Shown in pieces: positions 4,779 through 5,245 of a stretch of 5,245 nt of DNA. The stretch is taken from contig JAITMW010000150.1 of assembly GCA_031277155.1 (NCBI GenBank), positions 1 to 5,245 of the forward strand. Reading direction: 5' to 3'. A program made the position numbers and the translations under genes. The notes under the pieces are model-generated. The model was given only the letters and a program-made list of their open reading frames with translations, had not been told where the DNA came from and searched no databases. Source of the DNA: Clostridiales bacterium. GTDB lineage: Bacteria > Bacillota > Clostridia > Lachnospirales > WRAX01. Numbering within the stretch: the first letter of the stretch is position 1; every line of letters begins with the position of its first letter.

Positions 4779-5245
4779 TGGGAACATTTTTCTCTACATT
4801 TCAAGTGAAAAGCAATCAGCCGAGGCCAAAATTTGAAAAGGGCTTCACGGATTACATGAAAAGCATCGGTCTTGTGCCTGTGAAAGCTGAAGATGCGGGG
4901 TTTTCTGTCATCCTTGCCTTTTCTGAAAATTGGGTTACTGTTTGTCCGTCATATGACGCGGGCTATGAGAACGAGGCGCAGGGATTGGCCAAGGCCATGA
5001 AAACAACCTGCATCAATACCAGCGTCTTTGACAGCGACTGTCTGTATCTCTATTTTTACGATGCGGTTACAGGGCGCGAGGATAAGGTGATGGCAGGCTG
5101 GTGTGAGGAGTATTGCGACCCTGAAGACGGCATAAACGGCGAGGGCAATCCCCACTGCTGGAAACCGCTTTTGGTTGAGGGTGCGACATGGGAGCAGCTG
5201 ACCGAGGTTTGGTCTGGTGATTATGTTTTCATCGAAGAGGCTCTG
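4778..5245 (+). CDS. Unrecognised Cys-containing soluble protein, N-terminal part
   Basis: An open frame of 156 codons that begins at a well-spaced ATG and runs off the window, so the C-terminus is missing. It has no signal peptide or membrane segment. It is rich in aromatic and acidic residues and has six cysteines (56, 78, 88, 109, 113, 127), two in a CEEYC arrangement (109-113). Recognisable stretches include FSVILAFSENWVTV (42-55), TTCINTSVFDSDCLYLYFYD (76-95, with Cys78 and Cys88) and GATWEQLTEVWSGDYVF (135-151). I have the impression of uncharacterised Firmicute proteins with the same MGTFFST-like start, but cannot name a family. The Cys residues might bind a metal, but the set is not a standard finger. 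It is divergent from the barrel gene and shares its control region. Confidence 0.8.
   Translation, partial: MGTFFSTFQVKSNQPRPKFEKGFTDYMKSIGLVPVKAEDAGFSVILAFSENWVTVCPSYDAGYENEAQGLAKAMKTTCINTSVFDSDCLYLYFYDAVTGREDKVMAGWCEEYCDPEDGINGEGNPHCWKPLLVEGATWEQLTEVWSGDYVFIEEAL

Noticed and set aside
1..5245. A new defence, mobile or RNA-guided system
   Set aside because: No direct-repeat array, nuclease, helicase, reverse transcriptase, integrase or structured-RNA signature was seen. The gene content is ordinary chromosomal.

Overview
The window suggests a spore-forming Firmicute, most likely of the class Clostridia, with a moderately GC-rich genome. The reasons are a YunB-type sporulation protein, a long class A penicillin-binding protein with a Cys-containing and Pro-rich C-terminal tail of the kind seen in Clostridia, strong GGAGG ribosome binding sites, and an uncharacterised TIM-barrel protein whose closest look-alikes, as I remember them, are clostridial. 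I cannot name the genus.

Layout: (1) 6-683, minus strand: YunB-like single-pass sporulation protein, read leftward from a promoter resembling the mother-cell sigma-E type. (2) 684-1117: a 434-base intergenic stretch holding divergent promoters, a short repeat-like block (about 760-820) of a type scattered through many bacterial genomes, two tiny plus-strand reading frames joined by a TAATG overlap (possible gene remnants), a 10-bp hairpin, and two Shine-Dalgarno sequences in tandem. (3) 1118-4057, plus strand: bifunctional peptidoglycan glycosyltransferase/transpeptidase (class A PBP, 979 aa). (4) 4041-4715, minus strand: conserved TIM-barrel-like protein of unknown function, convergent with the PBP gene and overlapping its 3' end by 17 bp. 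(5) 4778 to the window end, plus strand: an unrecognised Cys-containing soluble protein, N-terminal 156 residues only. It is divergent from the barrel gene, and the barrel gene's near-consensus sigma-A promoter lies over its ribosome binding site and start codon.

Functionally, the left half concerns the cell envelope and sporulation: the PBP polymerises and cross-links peptidoglycan at the membrane, and YunB-type proteins act in spore formation. The right half holds two genes of unknown role that share a 62-bp divergent control region. I see no tRNA, rRNA, CRISPR array, intact insertion sequence or phage gene. The window looks like ordinary chromosomal core DNA with one interesting intergenic region, and I found no convincing new multi-gene system.
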